Shown here: positions 1 through 8,514 of the stretch, piece by piece
Layout: the number at the start of each line of letters is the position of its first letter
How positions within the stretch are numbered: position 1 is the first letter of the stretch
DNA from: Planotetraspora thailandica
Lineage (GTDB): Bacteria; Actinomycetota; Actinomycetes; Streptosporangiales; Streptosporangiaceae
NCBI RefSeq assembly: GCF_016863335.1
Contig: NZ_BOOR01000007.1
Location: 124,001-188,000 of the forward strand
DNA length: 64,000 bases
Direction of reading: 5' to 3'
Position numbers and translations under genes: made by a program
Notes under the pieces: model-generated
Database searches by the model: none
The model's input: only the letters and a program-made list of their open reading frames with translations
What the model was told of the DNA's origin: nothing

Positions 1-1
1 G

Positions 2-1186
2 TACGGGCTGCGTGTGGCACCACAGGGCAGCGGGCACAACGCCGCCCCGCTCGGCCCGCTGGACGACACGATCCTGCTGCGCACGTCCGAGATGTCGACG
101 GTGCACATCGACGCCGTCCGGCGGCGGGCGCGCGTGGGCGCCGGCGCGGTGTGGGCGGAGGTCACCGAGGCCGCCGCCAAGCACGGGCTGGCCGGCCTTA
201 GCGGCACCGCGGCCGACGTCGGCGTGGTCGGCTACACCCTGGGCGGCGGCCTGTCATGGTTCGCCCGCTCCCACGGGCTGGCCGCCAACCACGTCACCGC
301 CGCCACGGTGGTGACCGCGGACGGCCGCATCCTGCACGTGGACGCCGAACACGAGCCGGAGCTGTTCTGGGCGATACGCGGCGGCGGGGGCGGGTTCGGC
401 GTGGTCACCGAGCTGGAGTTCGCCCTGTTCCCCATCACCGAGGTGCACGCCGGGGCGATGTACTGGCCCATGGAACAGGCCGAGGCCGTGCTGAGGCGGT
501 GGCGCGACTGGACGGCGACCGTCCCCGACTCGGTCACCTCGATCGGCCGGCTCCTCCGCTTTCCGCCGCTGGAGGAGATTCCGCAGCCGTTTCGCGCCCG
601 CGCCCTCGTGGCGGTCGAAGCGGTGGCGCAACTCGACCGGCAGGCCGCCGACGAAGTGCTCGCACCGCTGCGCGAGCTCGGCCCGGAGATCGACACCTTC
701 GCGCCGACCCCGGTCACCAATCTGAACATGCTTCATCTCGACCCGCCCGGTCCCACTCCGGCGACGGGGGACGGGTTCCAGGTCACCGGACTGCCCGACG
801 AAGCCCTGGCCGCGCTGCTGGCGGTGGCCGGCCCCGGCAACGACGTCCCGCTGCTGACGATCGAGGCGCGGCATCTCGGCGGCGCCCTCGCCCCGAACGC
901 GCGCAAGGGCGGCGCGGTGTCCTCGTTGGACGCCGCTTTCGGCCTGTTCTCCGGCGGCATCACGGTCGACGCAGGCTCCGCCGCCGCGGTGCACGCCGCC
1001 CTCGACGCCCTTTCCGCGGCCATGGCCCCCTGGCGGGCACCCACCTCGTACCGCAACTTCACCGAACGGCGTACCGCGGGGCTCGCCTTCGAACCCGCGC
1101 ACGTGCACCGCAGGCTGCGGGAGATCAAGAAGACCTACGACCCGTTGGACGTCATCCGGGCCAATCACCCGGTCCGGCCCTCCTGA
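2..1186 (+). CDS. FAD-linked oxidase (BBE/VAO family), 5' truncated by the window edge
   Basis: Flavin-dependent oxidase of the berberine-bridge type, probably an oxidative tailoring step on a small molecule. The frame is already open at base 2, so roughly 60-90 N-terminal residues are missing. Visible are a GLRVAPQGSGHN segment near the left edge, the glycine-rich FAD-binding stretch GYTLGGGLSW followed by GLAANHV, and FWAIRGGGGGFGVVTE, all typical of the FAD_binding_4 domain. The C-terminal part ends in a BBE-like tail with YDPLDVIRANHPV. The position where bicovalent BBE enzymes carry the cysteinyl-FAD residue reads SGTAADVGVVGY and has no Cys, so a singly attached or non-covalent flavin is inferred. 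It lies 44 bases before a methyltransferase gene on the same strand and may be co-transcribed with it. The substrate cannot be deduced. Confidence 0.85.
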   Translation, partial: YGLRVAPQGSGHNAAPLGPLDDTILLRTSEMSTVHIDAVRRRARVGAGAVWAEVTEAAAKHGLAGLSGTAADVGVVGYTLGGGLSWFARSHGLAANHVTAATVVTADGRILHVDAEHEPELFWAIRGGGGGFGVVTELEFALFPITEVHAGAMYWPMEQAEAVLRRWRDWTATVPDSVTSIGRLLRFPPLEEIPQPFRARALVAVEAVAQLDRQAADEVLAPLRELGPEIDTFAPTPVTNLNMLHLDPPGPTPATGDGFQVTGLPDEALAALLAVAGPGNDVPLLTIEARHLGGALAPNARKGGAVSSLDAAFGLFSGGITVDAGSAAAVHAALDALSAAMAPWRAPTSYRNFTERRTAGLAFEPAHVHRRLREIKKTYDPLDVIRANHPVRPS

Positions 1187-1230
1187 CGTGCCATCTGACC
1201 GAATGACCTTTGTTCTTTTTGGAGTGTGGA

Positions 1231-1959
1231 ATGACGCATCATCAGGTGATCCACGAGGAATGGCTCGCCGGGCGCGAGGGCGACTGGACGGAGCACAAGT
1301 CCAAGGTCACCTACCCGTCGAGGGCGCAGGTCCTGGAGCTCGCGGTTGCGCTGGCGCGGCCGATCCCCGGCCACATCATCGAGTTCGGCACCTGGAAGGG
1401 CTACTCCACCAGGGTCATCCGGGATGAGCTCTTCCGGTCACGGGTCTGGGATCCGGCACAGTGGAAGAAGCGGATTTACGCCTGTGACTCGTTCGAGGGC
1501 CTGCCGGAGTCTTATGAGCACCTGTCCGCCGGCACCTTCGCCACCCCCGTTCCCCGGCTCCGGGGTGTCCGGATCGTCAAGGGCTTCTTCGAGGACTCCC
1601 TCACGCACGTGCTCGCCGCCGAAGTCGGCAGGGTCAGCTTCGCGCACCTCGACGCGGACCTGGAGTCGGCGACCACGTGCGCGCTCGACTGGCTGACGCC
1701 GCTGCTGGGCGGGGGCAGCCTGCTGTTGTTCGACGAGTTCTTCGGCGAGGACCCGGCCGAGTGCCGGGCCTTCGTCGACTGGACCGAACGCACGGGCATC
1801 CGCACGGCACTCGTCGCGGTCTTCGGCAGGGAGCCGAGCGGCAAGGGCGAGATGACGGACCGGCGAGCCCTGTTCCAGGTGATCGGCGACGAACGGTACA
1901 CCAAGGCGCCGCCCCTGCTCCCCGTACGGCTCCGCCGCAGGCTCGCCTCGACCTGGTGA
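1231..1959 (+). CDS. TylF/macrocin-O-methyltransferase-like SAM methyltransferase
   Basis: A 242-residue class I SAM-dependent methyltransferase resembling the TylF/MycE-type O-methyltransferases of natural-product clusters. The SAM-binding loop is IIEFGTWKGYSTRVI. The sequence FAHLDADLES followed downstream by LLLFDEFFGED supplies the Asp residues that bind the divalent metal in this family. The ATG at 1231 is chosen because GGAG lies at 1221-1224 with six bases of spacing; a TTG 21 bases upstream has no such site. The family methylates sugar or polyol hydroxyls, and the true acceptor here is unknown. Two inverted repeats follow the stop and may end the transcript. Confidence 0.8.
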   Translation: MTHHQVIHEEWLAGREGDWTEHKSKVTYPSRAQVLELAVALARPIPGHIIEFGTWKGYSTRVIRDELFRSRVWDPAQWKKRIYACDSFEGLPESYEHLSAGTFATPVPRLRGVRIVKGFFEDSLTHVLAAEVGRVSFAHLDADLESATTCALDWLTPLLGGGSLLLFDEFFGEDPAECRAFVDWTERTGIRTALVAVFGREPSGKGEMTDRRALFQVIGDERYTKAPPLLPVRLRRRLASTW

Positions 1960-1991
1960 GCCGGAGCCTCCGCAGCAGGCCGTACGCACCG

Positions 1992-2059
1992 ACCTGCGGG
2001 CCTCATGGAACGGCTGCGTTTTACCGCAGGTCAAAGGCCGCGGCGAATAGCGCCGCGGC
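1992..2059 (+). terminator. Two adjacent inverted repeats, possible transcription terminator
   Basis: An 8-base inverted repeat (1992-1999 ACCTGCGG with 2024-2031 CCGCAGGT) is followed at once by an 8-base GC-only hairpin (2037-2044 and 2052-2059, both GCCGCGGC, 7-base loop GAATAGC). Neither has a T-run, which is common for actinomycete terminators. They start 32 bases after the methyltransferase stop. Confidence 0.4.
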
Positions 2060-2499
2060 TGCGCGGTGTCCGTATTTTCTGAAAATCCTTACTTGCGGTG
2101 GAGTGTCACGAGGGTTTAATCTCGCGGGAGCATCGAGATCATCCTGTACGGCGATTCAATTCTGAGCGTCTATGTAAGCCGAAGAGTGACGGGGGCGACA
2201 TCCTCTTGGGGCGGAAGACACTTCTACAAGCACGTCGACGTACGGGGATGTCGCTGAAGAGCGGGTCCCTAAGGGAAAATCGGATCGTTGTCAACGGCGA
2301 ATTCGCCATAAAAATCGACACGTAGATCCTGAATCTCGTCACCGCCGGATCGGATATGTCCGCCGGCGTGGTGAACGTTTCCTGAAAATAGGCAGTCGCC
2401 CCGCGCCGAGTCAAACGCATTCCACTAATTGCGATGACGGACGCCAGGTGGCCCGAGCAGGCTGTGCGATTCCCCCGGACCGCTCGACGAGGCCAGTAC
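2060..2499. other. Intergenic region without a recognisable gene
   Basis: About 440 bases of lower GC than the neighbours, with no frame showing convincing codon usage. It probably holds the promoter of the amidohydrolase gene, but no clear -35/-10 pair could be assigned. Confidence 0.5.
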
Positions 2500-2514
2500 G
2501 GAAGGTCAGAACAG

Positions 2515-2547
2515 ATGACGCTCGTCCCGATCAGTTCCCATGGCTGA
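2515..2547 (+). promoter_or_regulatory. Ten-codon leader frame overlapping the amidohydrolase start
   Basis: A good ribosome site (GGAAGG, 2500-2505) precedes ATG 2515, which opens the short frame MTLVPISSHG and stops at 2545-2547, overlapping the ATG of the next gene at 2540. ATG 2540 has no ribosome site of its own, and its frame is closed upstream by a stop at 2516-2518. Translation of the downstream gene may therefore be coupled to this leader. Confidence 0.35.
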
Positions 2548-4180
2548 GGTCGTTCTCACAGGCGGCCGGGTGTTCGGCCGCGACGATGCCGACACGGTCG
2601 TGTTGCGCGGTGGCCGGGTGCTCTCAGTGGGGGCCGTCGACGACCTGCGGAGCTTGATCACGCCCGCGACCACGGTGATCCGTACTAAGGGCCGGCTGGT
2701 CATGCCGGGGTTCCAGGACGGACACGTGCATCCGCTGGCGGGCGGCCTGCTCGAATCCTGGTGCGACCTCCGGGACGCGTCCGACGCCGCGGACACCCTG
2801 ACCAGGGTCCGGGACTATGCCCTGCGCAACCCGGACCTGCCGTGGATCGTGGGAGGCGGCTGGACGTCGGCGTTCTTTCCCGACAGGTCTCCGACGGCGG
2901 TGTTGCTCGATTCAGCGGTCTCCGACAGGCCCGTCTATCTCATGGGTTCCGATCTGCACGACGCGTGGGTGAACACCGCAGCCCTGAGGCGCGCCGGCAT
3001 CGGCTCGCATACCGCCGATCCGCCACGCGGGACCATCGCGAGAGACCACAGGGGCGATCCGGCGGGCACATTGCACGAGGCCGCAGCGGACCTCGTGGGG
3101 CGGCACCTTCCTCCACTGGACCAGACGATTCTGGAAGAGGCCCTGTGCGCGGCCCAGCGTCTGCTCCACCGTGAGGGCATCATCGCGTGGCAGGACGCCC
3201 TGGTGGGCCCGTATCTCGGGCTGCCCGATCCTTTGCCCGCCTATTTGGCCGTCGCCGAGCGGGGCGGCCTGACGGGCCGGGTGTCGCTCGCCCTGTGGTG
3301 GGACCCGGACCGGGGGCTCGAACAGCTGGAGGAGCTGCGCGAGCGACGTGAGCTGGCCCGCGCCGCGGGTCTGCCCGCCGACCACGTGAAGATCATGCAG
3401 GACGGGATCTGTGAGAACGGCTGGGCGGCGCTTCTGACGCCGTACCTGGACAGATCCGCTTCCCTGCCCAGCAGGCTGGACCCCGAACGGCTGCGCGAGG
3501 CCGTGACGGCACTCGACCAGGCAGGATTCTCCGTGCACTTCCACGCGGTCGGGGACCGCGCCGTACGCGAATGCCTGGACGCGGTGGAGGCGGCGGTCAG
3601 TGCCTCGGCCGATCACGGCAGGCGACGGCATCACATCGCCCACGTGCAGCTCGTCGCGGACGACGACCTTCCCCGGTTCGCGGAGCTCGACGTGACGGCC
3701 ACCGTGCAGCCTCTGTGGGCGGCCGAGATCCCGGGGATGCGGAAGACGTACGAGCCGCTGCTCGGCGGTTCCCGCGTGGACCGCCAGTATCCGTTCGGCG
3801 GTCTGCTGCGCGCCGGCGCCCGGCTCGCGGCCGGCAGCGACTGGCCCGTCAGCAGCCCGAACCCGCTCTGGGGCTCCTATGTGGCCGCGACGCGGCTGCC
3901 CGCCCTGGCCAGTGCGCCCTGGCTGGGCCCCGACTTCCGACCGGCGCCGTTCAACCCATCCGAGATCATCGCAGTCCCGGAAATCCTGCACGCCTACACC
4001 GCGGGGACGGCCCATCTGCACGACCACCCGGCCACCCTCACCGAGGGCGCGCCCGCCGACATCGCGATCCTCGACCGCGACGTCCTCGGGGGGGATCCCG
4101 AATCGCTGAGCGAAGCGCAGGTCGACCTCACGATCGCCGGTGGGCGATGTGTCCACGACCGACACGGTGAGTGGGAGTGA
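2540..4180 (+). CDS. YtcJ-like metal-dependent amidohydrolase
   Basis: A 546-residue member of the amidohydrolase superfamily (Amidohydro_3/YtcJ type), predicted to hydrolyse an amide, imide or related C-N bond. The metal-binding HxH is in FQDGHVHP (residues 62 and 64). Later elements are the FHAVGD histidine, the HIAHVQL histidine, and AAGSDWPVSSPNP, whose Asp is the expected catalytic or metal residue. The C-terminal beta-sandwich motif GAPADIAILDRD is typical. Length matches the family. The start lacks its own ribosome site (see the short leader frame). The next gene begins 97 bases downstream on the same strand. In a biosynthetic setting it could release or trim an acylated intermediate; that is inference. 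Confidence 0.8.
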   Translation: MAEVVLTGGRVFGRDDADTVVLRGGRVLSVGAVDDLRSLITPATTVIRTKGRLVMPGFQDGHVHPLAGGLLESWCDLRDASDAADTLTRVRDYALRNPDLPWIVGGGWTSAFFPDRSPTAVLLDSAVSDRPVYLMGSDLHDAWVNTAALRRAGIGSHTADPPRGTIARDHRGDPAGTLHEAAADLVGRHLPPLDQTILEEALCAAQRLLHREGIIAWQDALVGPYLGLPDPLPAYLAVAERGGLTGRVSLALWWDPDRGLEQLEELRERRELARAAGLPADHVKIMQDGICENGWAALLTPYLDRSASLPSRLDPERLREAVTALDQAGFSVHFHAVGDRAVRECLDAVEAAVSASADHGRRRHHIAHVQLVADDDLPRFAELDVTATVQPLWAAEIPGMRKTYEPLLGGSRVDRQYPFGGLLRAGARLAAGSDWPVSSPNPLWGSYVAATRLPALASAPWLGPDFRPAPFNPSEIIAVPEILHAYTAGTAHLHDHPATLTEGAPADIAILDRDVLGGDPESLSEAQVDLTIAGGRCVHDRHGEWE

Positions 4181-4277
4181 ACGATCCGCTCAGCGACCGC
4201 CGCGGCCCGTCGAGGCGGCGGCCACGCCATGCCGCATGAAGGAAATCCGAACCAGAACCGGTGAGAGGAAGCAGGCT

Positions 4278-5423
4278 ATGTCGGACACCAAGGTGACGAT
4301 AGTGAAGACTCCCGACTCGGCTGAAAGCACCCGGATCGAAAAGTGGGATTGCGCGGCGGTCACCCCGGAGAAGGTCTGGAAGGGCGTCATGGGCGCGGTG
4401 CGCGCGGTGCTCGCCGGAGACGATCAGCGTGAACTGGTGAAAATCACCGTGGGCGCGCAGGTACTCGCCGACACGTCTCTGATGCCCGCCCCTGAGGGTA
4501 CGGAGACGCCCGAGATGTGGCTGAAGCGTCTCCAGGAGAAATACGGCGCCGGCACCCCGATCCTGCTTTACGCGCGCGAGTTGTCCGTGCACGACCGGGA
4601 CATGTTCGAGCTGTTGCTCTCCGCGTTCGGAGAGGTGTTCGAGCAGCACGGCCTGGTCGCGGGGAACATCGATATCGAGGTCTTTCTCGGCGAATACAAG
4701 GCGACCCCGGGCGGCATCCATCGGGAGCAGTGCGGCAACAGCCATTTCGTGCTCCAGGGCAAGAAGTTCATGCATTTCTGGCACGGAGAGGACTGGATCC
4801 CCTCCTCGGTCGACCGGCGTGTGGCGGAGGGGATGACCGCCATCGACCCCGAGGAATATCTCCCCTCGTTGTCCGTGCCTTCCGTGGTTGATCGGGGTAC
4901 GTCGTTCATCGCCTCAGCGGGCGAGTTCTTCACCTGGGATCCCGGCACCTGGCACGTGGCGGAGACCGTCGGGCCCGCTTTCGCGGTCAACATCGCGCGA
5001 TACACGAAGTCGTTCGTCTCCGGTGAAGGCACCTATCCGTTCAGTGTGGGAACCGACGGCCAGGTGAGCGAAGAATGGCTCACCGGCTACCGGGACTTCC
5101 TCGGGGCCGGGGTCGACGAGGCCGACGCTCTGGCACGCGCCTCCGCGTATGGTCTGGACGGGCCGGATCCGGAGCGGTCGCCGGCGGACGACCCGAGCGC
5201 CGTCGTGGTCAGGAGCCACGCTCCCCGGCTCTGGTACGAGACCGACGGTGCCGTCCTGGTCGCGACGCACGGCAGAAGCCGCCGTTTCCCTCGTACGGTG
5301 CTTCCCTGGTTCGTCGAGCTCTCCGGCCTTCCCCTCGGAGTGCCGCGTGACACGCCCGCCGACGAGGACGCGCGTGACCTGACCCGGTTCCTGGTGGAGA
5401 ACGGGGCCCTGGCGGCCGCCTAG
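4278..5423 (+). CDS. JmjC/cupin-like protein, possible non-heme iron oxygenase
   Basis: A 381-residue protein with a central double-stranded beta-helix resembling JmjC/cupin-like proteins. A His-x-Glu pair in GGIHREQCGN (His148, Glu150) and a distal His in PGTWHVAE (His226) are plausible iron ligands. If they are, the enzyme could be a 2-oxoglutarate-dependent hydroxylase. The residues between (FVLQGKKFMHFW) match the conserved beta-strand after the HxE/D in this fold. ATG 4278 is preferred because GAGAGGAA ends 7 bases upstream; the frame is open further upstream to 4140, including an in-frame ATG at 4236, without a comparable site. The C-terminal third (after about residue 280) is not recognised and could be a winged-helix-like or substrate-recognition domain. 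Fold assignment is moderate; the reaction is inferred. Confidence 0.55.
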   Translation: MSDTKVTIVKTPDSAESTRIEKWDCAAVTPEKVWKGVMGAVRAVLAGDDQRELVKITVGAQVLADTSLMPAPEGTETPEMWLKRLQEKYGAGTPILLYARELSVHDRDMFELLLSAFGEVFEQHGLVAGNIDIEVFLGEYKATPGGIHREQCGNSHFVLQGKKFMHFWHGEDWIPSSVDRRVAEGMTAIDPEEYLPSLSVPSVVDRGTSFIASAGEFFTWDPGTWHVAETVGPAFAVNIARYTKSFVSGEGTYPFSVGTDGQVSEEWLTGYRDFLGAGVDEADALARASAYGLDGPDPERSPADDPSAVVVRSHAPRLWYETDGAVLVATHGRSRRFPRTVLPWFVELSGLPLGVPRDTPADEDARDLTRFLVENGALAAA

Positions 5424-5446
5424 CGGCGAAAGGATTTCCGTCAGGG

Positions 5447-6337
5447 ATGAGAATGGCAAGCTGGTCGAGCTTCCGGCACCCGCCGGAGGGCTCGACCTTC
5501 TTGCTGCCGGACGTGAACGCCGGCGTCGTGGGCGTCGGAACGGATGTGGAGAGCGCGTTGGATGATCTGGTCGCGGCCCGCCGCAGCCGCTGGTGGTGTG
5601 ACGGCCCCCCGTTGCGGGACATCGAGGAGGCGAAGGAATTCGTCGAAGACGTCGGGTTCTGCTTGTTGTTCGGCGGCAGGGAGGCGCGATATCCCTCGCT
5701 GCGGGAGGCGTCCCGGGACGATTCGCGTCCGCGGCTGCCGTCGGGGTGGGGGGACGACCTCGAGGCGATGTGGACGTGGAAGGACGAACTGCCGGTCCGC
5801 GGCGAGGCATGGCTGGGCAAGTACCTGTCCGGCAAGCAGACGCTGATCGCACCGGGTCTGCTGGCCGACCTGTACGAGTACGCGGGAGTTCCGGAGGACT
5901 TCCACGCGGCGCACGACCTGGGGCCGGTGGCCGTGAAGGTGGCGACACACCTGCTCCATGAGGGGCCCACCCCGACCCGGACCCTGCGGGCGATATTCGG
6001 TGAGTCTGCCAAGACGGTCGACAAGGCCGTCGCGGACCTGGGCCGCAAGCTGCTGGTGACCAACTACGGGGTCGAGGAGACCGGGAGCGGCTGGGCCAGC
6101 TGTGTGCTGGAGCTGACGGCGCGGGCATTCACGGTCCCGTCGCAGGGCAGCCGCGCGGAACGTGACGCCGGCGCGGCTGCCTGCTTCCTCGACACGATGA
6201 TCACTACCAGGCCGGGCGACCTTCGCCGTGCCTTCGGGTGGCCGCGAGAGCGGGCCGACGCGGCGTTGCCGGCCCTCAGCCGGGAAGCGCCTCGAGCAAC
6301 GCCGAGCGCGGCCCGCGCACCAGGCCGCTCAGGCTGA
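5447..6337 (+). CDS. AlkZ-related winged-helix protein, candidate DNA-repair self-resistance factor
   Basis: A 296-residue protein resembling those annotated as AlkZ-related, distant kin of the HTH_42/YcaQ-AlkZ DNA glycosylases. Recognisable family blocks are EAKEFVEDVGFCLLFGG, then YPSLREA, then MWTWKDELPVRGEAWLGKYL, then a winged-helix-like block TRTLRAIFGESAKTVDKAVADL. The catalytic QxQ motif of true AlkZ enzymes is not seen, so glycosylase activity is not established. It follows the cupin-like gene by 23 bases, and its last 62 bases overlap the 3' end of the convergent O-methyltransferase gene. HTH_42 glycosylases are known self-resistance proteins in clusters for DNA-alkylating products (azinomycin, hedamycin, trioxacarcin). 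A protective role here is inference from that precedent and the location. Confidence 0.55.
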   Translation: MRMASWSSFRHPPEGSTFLLPDVNAGVVGVGTDVESALDDLVAARRSRWWCDGPPLRDIEEAKEFVEDVGFCLLFGGREARYPSLREASRDDSRPRLPSGWGDDLEAMWTWKDELPVRGEAWLGKYLSGKQTLIAPGLLADLYEYAGVPEDFHAAHDLGPVAVKVATHLLHEGPTPTRTLRAIFGESAKTVDKAVADLGRKLLVTNYGVEETGSGWASCVLELTARAFTVPSQGSRAERDAGAAACFLDTMITTRPGDLRRAFGWPRERADAALPALSREAPRATPSAARAPGRSG

Positions 6338-7280
6338 AGCCTCCACCGGCGAGCAGTTCCCGCCAGTCCTTCTCGGTGCGTTCCCTGCCGCCGAGCAGCA
6401 CCAGCATGTGCAGGTCGAGGAGGGTCGCCGGGTCCGGCTCCGACGTCTCCGGCAGCACCTGTTCCAGGATGAGCAGCCGTCCCCCGGACGGCATGGCCTC
6501 CCGGAGGCGCCGCAGGATGGCCGTGGCCTGCTCGTCGTTCCAGTCATGCAGGATCTGCGACAGCACGTACACGTCGCCCCCGGCGGGCACGCTCGTGAAG
6601 AAGTCGCCGCCGTGCAGCCGCACCCGATCCGCGACTCCTGCCTTCTCGAGCACCGGCTCGGATCCGGCGAGCACGTGCGGCAGGTCGAAGACCACACCGG
6701 TGAGCTCCGGGAACTTCTCCAGCAACGTGGCCATGAGCACCCCGTTGCCGCCGCCCACGTCGACGACGGTGCGCACCCCGCTCCAGTCGCGGTCGAGGAG
6801 GGGGAGAAGCCGCAGCCGGACCAGACCGGCCTGAGCCCGGTCGAAGCGCTCGGCCGCTTCGGCGTTCTCGGCCAGCCAGGAGAAGTACGGCATGCCGTAG
6901 ACCTGGTCGAACCCTGGTTCGCCGGTCCCCAGCGAGTGAACCGCGCCGCTCCAGGCCTGGTACGCCTCACCGTCCATCAGTTCCGCGAGGTGGGAAAGCG
7001 ACCCGGGGACGTCGGTACGGAGCAGCTCGCCCATCGGGGTGAGCCCGAAGACGTCCGGCGTGGTCTCGGCGAAGACTCCTTCCGCGGCCAGGACCCGGAG
7101 GAACCGGCCGAGCGCGCCCATGTCCACGCCTGCTTCCGCGGCGAGCTCCGGGAGCGGTCGCGGGCCGTCGGCCAGCAGGTCAGGCACCCCTACCCGGCTC
7201 ACCGAGAAGATCGCCTGGCTGACGATATAGCCCATGATCTTGCGGCGGAGCAGGGCGTTCATATTTGTTTCAGCAGACAT
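6276..7280 (-). CDS. SAM-dependent O-methyltransferase (Methyltransf_2 type)
   Basis: A 334-residue class I methyltransferase with the N-terminal dimerisation/winged-helix domain of small-molecule O-methyltransferases (GVDMGALGRFLRVLAAEG) and a Rossmann domain with SAM motif VVDVGGGNGVLM. Further family motifs are GDFFTSVPAGGDVYVLSQILHDWND and LILEQVLPE. His and Asp in ILHDWND sit where the catalytic base lies in this family. Start ATG 7280 follows AGGGGG with 7 bases of spacing; the gap to the upstream gene is 10 bases, so it is the last gene of the eight-gene reverse operon. It could O-methylate a phenol or hydroxyl. In CC-1065-type pathways a methyltransferase-like partner works with a HemN-like radical SAM protein on cyclopropane formation, so a non-methylating role is a remote alternative. 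Confidence 0.85.
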   Translation of the reverse strand: MSAETNMNALLRRKIMGYIVSQAIFSVSRVGVPDLLADGPRPLPELAAEAGVDMGALGRFLRVLAAEGVFAETTPDVFGLTPMGELLRTDVPGSLSHLAELMDGEAYQAWSGAVHSLGTGEPGFDQVYGMPYFSWLAENAEAAERFDRAQAGLVRLRLLPLLDRDWSGVRTVVDVGGGNGVLMATLLEKFPELTGVVFDLPHVLAGSEPVLEKAGVADRVRLHGGDFFTSVPAGGDVYVLSQILHDWNDEQATAILRRLREAMPSGGRLLILEQVLPETSEPDPATLLDLHMLVLLGGRERTEKDWRELLAGGGFSLSGLVRGPRSALLEALPG

Positions 7281-7290
7281 CCAACGCCCC

Positions 7291-8514
7291 CTAGGCGGTC
7301 AGATCGGGGAACAACGAGATGTCGGCCCGTTCGCGGAGGTAGGCGGCACCGGTCGTGCCGCCCGTCCCGGGCACCGACCCAATGATCTTCAGGGTGATCC
7401 CCCAATGGCTGATCTTCATTGTCCGCCAGGCCTGGTTCAGGCGGTCCATGGCCTGGGTGAGTCGTGCCATCGCGTCGGAGGAGACGCCCAGTGTCTCGAC
7501 GTTCTTCAACAGGTCCGGTCCCGCCGCCTCCACCCGCCGGAACTGGCGAGACTGGACGGCGCTGCGGCCGTGCGTGTAGTCGCGGATCACAGCGAACACC
7601 TCCTTGGGCATCGTGGTGAGGACGCGGTAGAGGACCGGCGTGGCCTCCAGCCTGGCGGAGGCCCGGTCGAACTCGGCGCACGCCAGGTCGGTCTTCCCGG
7701 CCGACACCGCGTCTCCCGCCCGGATCAGTGCCTCGGCGATCTGCGCATAGATGCCCTCGAAGATCTGGATGCACCGTATGAACATCTGCTCGTCGTGGAG
7801 GCGTGTGGTGGGCAACAGGGTGAACTGGACGGTCGCCCTGATCGGCTGTCGCACGTCCCTGAGGATCGCCGAAAGCGCCTGCCTGACTTCCTCCGGCGGC
7901 TCGCCGTCGTGGCTGAGGGCTTCGCGGAGTACGGTCAGCCCGCCCTCGGGCAGAGGGCAGCCGGGAGCCATCTCCGGCATTCGGGCCAGCACGCGGACGG
8001 CGGCTCTGGTCCGGACGAGCTGCGCCCGGTCAGGAGAGGCCGAGAGCGCGGTCAACTCCAGGATCGCGAGATCCGCGGCGGCCGCGACGATGAGCGCGTC
8101 GACGGCCGCATCGGGGTCGGCCGCGTGCTCCACCACGGCGGCCAGGGCCCGCGAACCGATGTACGAGTCGTAGTCACCTTCCCGCTGGTCGTAGGTGAGG
8201 GGGAGCCATTCCCGCAGGACCGGCGGCCAGCCGACCCGGTCGGAGTGGATGCCGCGGAGCAGCGACACCAGCATCGGGTTGGCCCGCAGCCGGCCGACGG
8301 CCTGGAAGTGCAGGAGCGTCTCCTCGTAGGGGAACAGACGGGTGTGCCCGAGAGGCGTCGCCTCCGACTGCCAGCCGGCCACCGCGTCGTAGGCCGCGGC
8401 ACCGGAACGCTGGGCCGCGTCGGAGGTGTTGGCCTGGAGGTTCGCGCCGCCGACGCCGAGCCGGCCGCTGTCCACGATGGCGGCTTCCGCCGCGATCATC
8501 TCGGTCGTGCTCAT
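7291..8514 (-). CDS. Tryptophan 2,3-dioxygenase-superfamily heme protein
   Basis: A 407-residue all-helical protein with the C-terminal signature of the tryptophan-dioxygenase/heme-dependent aromatic oxygenase superfamily: His370 in KISHWGITLKIIG (expected axial heme ligand), then GTGGTTGAAYL (starting near 383) and a final FPDL. An inner TxLHDEQMFIRCIQIFEGIY block also fits. Overall similarity to housekeeping TDO looks low and the protein is longer. It may be one of the secondary-metabolism members such as those that hydroxylate tyrosine or cleave indoles. ATG 8514 overlaps the stop of the SpeD-like gene by 4 bases. Heme binding is inferred from family motifs; substrate unknown, though an aromatic amino acid is the natural guess. 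Confidence 0.65.
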   Translation of the reverse strand: MSTTEMIAAEAAIVDSGRLGVGGANLQANTSDAAQRSGAAAYDAVAGWQSEATPLGHTRLFPYEETLLHFQAVGRLRANPMLVSLLRGIHSDRVGWPPVLREWLPLTYDQREGDYDSYIGSRALAAVVEHAADPDAAVDALIVAAAADLAILELTALSASPDRAQLVRTRAAVRVLARMPEMAPGCPLPEGGLTVLREALSHDGEPPEEVRQALSAILRDVRQPIRATVQFTLLPTTRLHDEQMFIRCIQIFEGIYAQIAEALIRAGDAVSAGKTDLACAEFDRASARLEATPVLYRVLTTMPKEVFAVIRDYTHGRSAVQSRQFRRVEAAGPDLLKNVETLGVSSDAMARLTQAMDRLNQAWRTMKISHWGITLKIIGSVPGTGGTTGAAYLRERADISLFPDLTA

